DNA from: Coniochaeta sp. PMI_546
Taxonomy: Eukaryota > Ascomycota > Sordariomycetes > Coniochaetales > Coniochaetaceae
Length of the DNA stretch: 64,000 bases
NCBI GenBank assembly: GCA_021432605.1
Contig: MU271146.1
Coordinates: forward strand, 1,116,001-1,180,000
Direction: 5' to 3'
The notes below the pieces were generated by a model. It was given only the letters and a program-made list of their open reading frames with translations, ran no database searches and was not told the DNA's origin. The position numbers were made by a program, and so were the translations under genes. This document shows positions 59,801-64,000 of the stretch, piece after piece. The stretch's first letter is position 1. Every line of letters begins with the position of its first letter.

Positions 59801-59890
59801 GCGGCCATGGGATCACTTGTGTCTGGTGTTGGGTGGCTGATCGGTGCTGATAACAACGCTGCCCAAGGAGGCGGGCATGAGGATCGATGA
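56882..59890 (+). CDS. SEC39: Sec39 domain protein of the Dsl1 tethering complex
   Basis: Exons 56882-58403, 58457-58613 and 58672-59890 encode 965 aa. The N-terminus (KIVLLAVELAAKADIDGLRH; RKDILLRVLLTYLPEALPSS) and the alpha-solenoid body (FLLRRAYKVDEEAGLLDSLP; LHLLQLSSPETPLD; RNEILWLRDWGSEE; YIEVEILKALLANTRYSLAR) fit the Sec39/NBAS family. Sec39 works with Dsl1 and Tip20 at the ER to tether COPI vesicles in Golgi-to-ER transport. The third exon continues the helical domain (ITAMCIDAALTEDDFETAYS) and ends with a Gly-rich linker and a conserved-looking LREAAMGSLVSGVGWLIGAD. Introns are 53 and 58 nt. No membrane segment is expected. Confidence 0.9.
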
Positions 59891-60283
59891 GATGGATATC
59901 AATGCACACATGACCACCGGAGTAAGGCAGTTTTATGGATACAGTACAGTGTAATATCATGGCTGGCTTCTAAATTTTCATCGCAAAGCTATGAGTTATG
60001 AGTCTGATCGATCAGTCTTTTACCCCAAGACATAACCCTGCAGCCTCTGGTAGTCATGGCAGACCGACGATCCACGAAATCTACCCACTCAGACAAGAGT
60101 AACAACGCACATACCTTTTTTTCCTAAAACAAGGCCAACCTCAAAGAAGAATGCTACGGGGCTCTCGTACGCCGACGTACGAGCCTCGTTTTGAGTTTTC
60201 CATGCGCAAAGTGCACAACCAAAGCTTTCCTTGCCGCCTTGTTTCCGTAATGTATTAGTACAACCATCCCAGGAGCGCCATTT
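59891..60283. other. Intergenic region between convergent SEC39 and IES1
   Basis: 3' flanks only. Contains a CGTACGCCGACGTACG inverted repeat at about 60167-60182. Confidence 0.5.
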
Positions 60284-60625
60284 CTAATCCTCCGTCTCGG
60301 ATGTCGACCAAGTCGCTCCCAACAGACCTCTCTCGACGTGAGTGACATCACTGTCCGGTGTCGAGGGCGTCATTCCTAGGAGAGCCCGTTCGATATGGGT
60401 AAAACTCTCCCCTAGGCAGTCATCGTCCTTCGAGGCAGTTGACGGAGTCGGTGGAGTCATGCAAAGAAGGGATCTATCGATATGGGTGGAGCCTTCCTCG
60501 TCTTCCTCGTCTCCCTCGTCTCTCTCGTCTCTCTCGTCCTTCTTCTTTGCAATATCGTACTCGCTCGCACCGCCCATAACGGTCAGGCTGCCGACGCTGC
60601 TCGCGACGCCGATGGTAACAGATAA
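60284..60625 (-). CDS. In-frame open extension downstream of the IES1 stop codon, with three LLG repeats
   Basis: The frame directly after the IES1 TAG (60628-60626) stays open for 113 codons to a stop at 60286-60284. The first ATG in it is at 60577 and would give a separate 97-aa protein (MGGASEYDIAKKKDERDERD and on). It holds three repeats of about 20-27 residues: THIDRSLLCMTPPTPST, THIERALLGMTPSTPDS and THVERGLLGATWSTSET. The last residues of IES1 before the stop (NDVDKTLLGLDGESDTD) resemble a fourth copy. This could be a readthrough extension, a short independent gene, or a former part of the IES1 C-terminus cut off by a stop; sequence alone cannot decide. Confidence 0.4.
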   Translation of the reverse strand, partial: LSVTIGVASSVGSLTVMGGASEYDIAKKKDERDERDEGDEEDEEGSTHIDRSLLCMTPPTPSTASKDDDCLGESFTHIERALLGMTPSTPDSDVTHVERGLLGATWSTSETED

Positions 60626-62862
60626 CTAGTCGGTGTCAGACTCGCCGTCCAGTCCCAGCAGAGTCTTGTCGACGTCGTTGAGTTCATCGTCATCCTGATC
60701 TTCCCGTTCTGCGGTCTCAGCCTCGTCACCGCCGTAGCCTTCAGCCTCGGCAAGGAGTTCCTTTTCGCCGTCGGTCAACTCATCTTCCACCCGCGACGTA
60801 TGGCCATTTGTAGTGCGCCGTCGAGAACCGTTGGTCTTGGCGCGGCGCGCTCCATGAGTGACAGCCCGGCGCAGGAGTATCTCCTGCTCGTCCTCGGTCT
60901 CGGCCGGATCAATGGTGTTGTTATCATCCATGTCCATGCGATCCTCGTCGTCCTCGTCGTCACCGTTCTTGTGCCCGTTGATCCTCTCCTTCTTGACAGG
61001 TCGAATGACGCCCAGGTCGGGACCAACATGGTTCTCCCAGCGAGCAAGACGTCGATTGATGCGACGGAGCGCACCAGCATACGCGCTAGCCTCCTCGCCA
61101 AAATCATCCTTCTCGCTTGCCAACGGTGTCAAGCCTCCAAACCCGCGCTCGCGAAAGGGGTCCGCGCTAGGAATGACGGTTGAATCGGCACCAACGCTCG
61201 CCAGGACGAGCCGCTGCTGGTTCTGCGCCGCAACCTCCTCGTCTTCGCTGTTCTCGAACGGCCGGTCCTCCCTGTCCTTCATATACGTGAGGCGGGTCAG
61301 AGCACGGATAATGGCGCCTTCGCCTCGGCGCAGCTTGCGTGCCTTGCGGTGTTCTTTCCGCATACCGCGATCAAGGATGTACTCTACACGTTGAGACCGG
61401 TTCCTCTCAACAGCTAGTTGGTGTGCGGTGGGCGGCCGAGGCTTGCGGGTTGGAATGCCGTCGATACCATGTCCTGGGGCGGCTGGAGACGAGTGGTCGA
61501 CGATCTGGTACTTAAGAGACGCGCCGCCACGTCGGCTGGTGCCCGCGTTGCTCAACGGTCCGCTTCTCGCGCCGAGGGCTCGAGGTGGCGGGGTGGATGT
61601 CCGGGAGTCGAGGTCGCTGTCGTGCTTGGAGGGACGAATACGTGGTAGAATGCCGCTCGTGGGCACCGGAGTGAGCTCGTCACCAGGGAAGACGCGAGTC
61701 CGAGCTGCTGCGCCTGGGCGTTTGGCTTGGGTATCGGCTATCAGCTGCTGGTCGGCTTCGATAATCTTGGCTCGCATCTCTCGCTTCGCATTGCCGAACT
61801 CTACTTCCTCTGGCGTATCGATGTTTTCCAGCTCTTGTTCCTCTTTTGTCATCTCCTCGAGCACCGGCACACCTTGGTTCGCAACATCCAGACCATAGTC
61901 AACACCTGGGCCGAACGGGTTCTCCTCGCAGCCCTCCTCTGTGAAGTCGGATTCCAGATAGAACCACATGATCCAGAGGAAGGCTCTAGCACGCGACTTG
62001 CTGGTATAATTGGTTCGCATAACCAGGTCATGGAACTCTCGGCCAGCCGGGAAGTGTAGCTCTGCAATCTTTGGTGCCGCCTGGCAGATGACGAAGAGCA
62101 GATTTACAGGATTCGTCCTTGGGACGTCGCACTGTTTTATCTTCTCTAGCGTGTTTGGCTCGGGCCGGTCTTCAGCACCGCCTTTCAGAATCGACTTTAG
62201 TCGTGGTGCATCTTGAAGTTGCTTGTATTGATGAGGGTCTTGATGTGCTTGGAGAGAGGGTATCGCGTGGTATGTCCTGAGTTGTGCTCGCATTTCAGGG
62301 AAGACTGTAGGCAGGGCCGTTGATTAGTATCTTCATCTCCTTGGGATCCAGAGGGATACTCACAGTTGAGGGTGGTATTCATCCGGCCGATATTGACCAA
62401 GAGGCACACCATGGCCATGCCCTTTGCAGCCTCGCGGTCACTTAGCAGCTTGTCTCGGAGGACCTTGCTGGTCTTGCTGCTCCTCGACATGGTATCAATG
62501 TAGAGGTCAGCAAAGCACTGCTTGCCGATCGTCTCGGGTTCGTAGCTGTTGGTAAACTCCTTGCGTTCATCGTCAAAGACAGCCTTGAGAAAATCAAACT
62601 GAATGTCCTTCCTCCACAGAGGCTCTCCGTCCTCCTTCTTCAGATGCTTAACCTTGCCTATGGTACTGCCTCCATTTGGTGCCATGGAGTCCCTTGCGCC
62701 ACGGCGTCGGCGAGGGCCTTCTGATGGATCCGGGGTCGCGTCCATCATCTTTGTATCCTCGTCCTCTGTCAAGTTTGTCATGAAAGATGCTTGGGCCTGT
62801 ATTGGAGAGCTTGGCTGCTCCATGTCGGACATGGCTCCCGGAGAGCTCGCTGGGGGAGCCAT
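60626..62862 (-). CDS. IES1: INO80 chromatin-remodelling complex subunit Ies1
   Basis: Exons 62862-62364 and 62304-60626 encode 725 aa. Signature regions: KDIQFDFLKAVFDDERKEFT, ADLYIDTMSRSSKTSKVLRD, AMVCLLVNIGRMNTTLNFFP joined over the 59-nt intron to EMRAQLRTYHAIPSLQAHQD, YKQLQDAPRLKSILKG, RTNPVNLLFVICQAAPKIAE and SKSRARAFLWIMWFYLESDF, then NPFGPG. These fit the Ino-eighty subunit 1 family of filamentous fungi, a nuclear subunit of the INO80 nucleosome remodeller. The C-terminal third is acidic and disordered, with LTDGEKELLAEAEGYGG and DVDKTLLGLDGES just before TAG. The open frame continues past that stop (see the neighbouring entry). Confidence 0.9.
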
Positions 62863-63924
62863 GATGGCGGGATGACAAGACGGTTTCTTGGTTGGCGCGT
62901 CACCTCAAGACGAATCACGATATGGATGATGTGATATCCTGGTGAGAATCACTGGCAAATGCAGGGAATCATCAGGGTATTGCTCAATTGCGTTGCAGGA
63001 AGTGTGGCGGATGGAAAGAGGTGCGAAACCGGAAGACGTTCGGCAGATGTAGACTCTTGGACCTAGTCGATTGCCAGATAGCTTGGCTATCAGCGACTGC
63101 CAGAAGTGATGGATTGCGTGAATGATTGAACGAGTGGACTGGTTTTGATTGTGGAAAGGATGCAATTATTCATCGCGGGTTGACACGGTCTGTGGCATGC
63201 TGACGGCTCGCCGGTGATTTTTGAGAATTTGGGGTGGGAAAGGGCGAAAGGCGGCGGACCTGCCGCAGAAAATAGGCTCAGCTATGCCCCTAACATTGTC
63301 GAGATTCGAGGCAATCACGTCTCTATCGCCGTTGTGCGAATTTCCAACAGCTGCGGCAAACAATTCCAGCCGGGTGAGGTACGTACCTACCTACTTCCGC
63401 TAGCCGGCTACGTGTGGTATCGCAGTACGTACCACGACCGCCACAGCGAGGTACATGTAGACTTACTATGTAAAATCCCAGAACTGGTTCGCGCTAGCAG
63501 GGATCCGAGGTAGGGATACCGGTATGGGGGAATGTGCTTTGCTACGGGGCACTTTCAAGTGTTTTCGTCCGCACACAGTACCTGTGTACCCGTATCTGAT
63601 ACTCCGGGCTCAACAGCAACCTGGAAGTGGCCCGTCAGCCCAAACCTCCGGAAACTACAGTTCGTATATTTGCCGGCCGGGTTCCGCCGCCGACACTAAG
63701 ATAAACATAAGATATATGTGTAAATATCTGACAATTTTCGTGTGAAAGGTAAAGCTGCTGCTTATATCTTAATGGGGTATAAAGCACTGAACCGCAGTCA
63801 TCTTCAGAAACATACGCTCTCCCAATCGTCTTCTCTCTCTTGCTTTTGACGGACTCCAAGTGACACCCATAAAGTGAGGTGCTATTCATATCTCCTCCAC
63901 GTTGTGACATTAAATACCTCCTGC
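62863..63924. promoter_or_regulatory. Divergent intergenic region, IES1 / oxygenase
   Basis: Contains AGGTACGTACCT at 63377-63388 and GTACGTACC at about 63425-63433, both from the recurrent palindrome group, and a TATAAA at 63778-63783 about 145 bp upstream of the oxygenase ATG. Confidence 0.5.
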
Positions 63925-64000
63925 ATGATCATGGTCGCCGCAGCCGAGATCCCTGTCATCGACATCTCCGACGATGCGAATCAGCTTCAAGTTGCCAAGG
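63925..64000 (+). CDS. Start of a 2-oxoglutarate/Fe(II)-dependent oxygenase (runs off the right edge)
   Basis: Only 25 codons are present: MIMVAAAEIPVIDISDDANQ then LQVAK. The IPVIDIS segment followed by a helix start is typical of the DIOX_N domain of isopenicillin-N-synthase-like oxygenases. The catalytic His-x-Asp...His lies outside the window, so activity and substrate are unknown. A TATAAA box about 145 bp upstream and a C/T-rich leader support a real start; either ATG at 63925 or 63931 could be used. Confidence 0.6.
   Translation, partial: MIMVAAAEIPVIDISDDANQLQVAK

Overview
The window is nuclear DNA of a filamentous ascomycete (Pezizomycotina, most likely a Sordariomycete; the class is inferred). 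It has compact protein-coding genes on both strands. Most introns are 49-91 nt, with GTRAGT-like donors, CTAAC/CTGAC branch points and YAG acceptors. Families typical of such fungi include Zn(II)2Cys6 regulators, NmrA/NMR, ERG2 and Mso1. No ribosomal RNA, confident tRNA, CRISPR array, bacterial-style operon or recognisable transposon was found.

Layout. 1-6.3 kb: an Mso1-like exocytosis factor (runs off the left edge), Sm protein F, MAK16, the mitochondrial tRNA-modifying GTPase MSS1, and a tiny acidic two-repeat protein of unknown function. 6.3-11.3 kb: a 5 kb stretch in which I can support no gene. 11.3-17.4 kb: an intracellular GH18 protein, FCF1, and a Zn2Cys6 regulator. 17.4-20.8 kb: gene-poor. 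20.8-32.7 kb: an NmrA/NMR-type regulator, ERG2, CSL4, a short Sec2-domain protein, PUS4, and a protein with an RFTS (DNMT1 replication-foci) domain. 33.4-45.3 kb: MKT1, DED1, PRE1 (proteasome beta4) and RRP9. 45.7-59.9 kb: a ULP2-like SUMO protease, an OXNAD1-like flavin reductase, an unrecognised protein, the NDUFS5-type complex I subunit, and SEC39. 60.3-64 kb: IES1 (INO80 complex) followed in frame by an open extension past its TAG stop, then the first codons of a 2-oxoglutarate/Fe(II) oxygenase at the right edge.

The genes are mostly single-copy housekeeping genes, not a cluster. RNA work is heavily represented: pre-rRNA processing (MAK16, FCF1, RRP9, CSL4), tRNA modification (MSS1, PUS4), splicing (SmF) and translation (DED1, MKT1). 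Three membrane-traffic genes (Mso1-like, Sec2-domain, SEC39) are scattered among them. The gene models were spliced by hand: every exon set closes in frame and restores family motifs, but none was checked against transcripts.

The most interesting points are: the IES1 stop codon followed by 113 in-frame codons that continue an LLG repeat; a proteasome gene whose ATG is split by an intron; a perfect 10-bp palindrome (GGTACGTACC) found five times, only between genes; a dense cluster of AGGTACCT sites with a 20-bp perfect palindrome upstream of SEC39; and the small YGRSGYNK-repeat protein.
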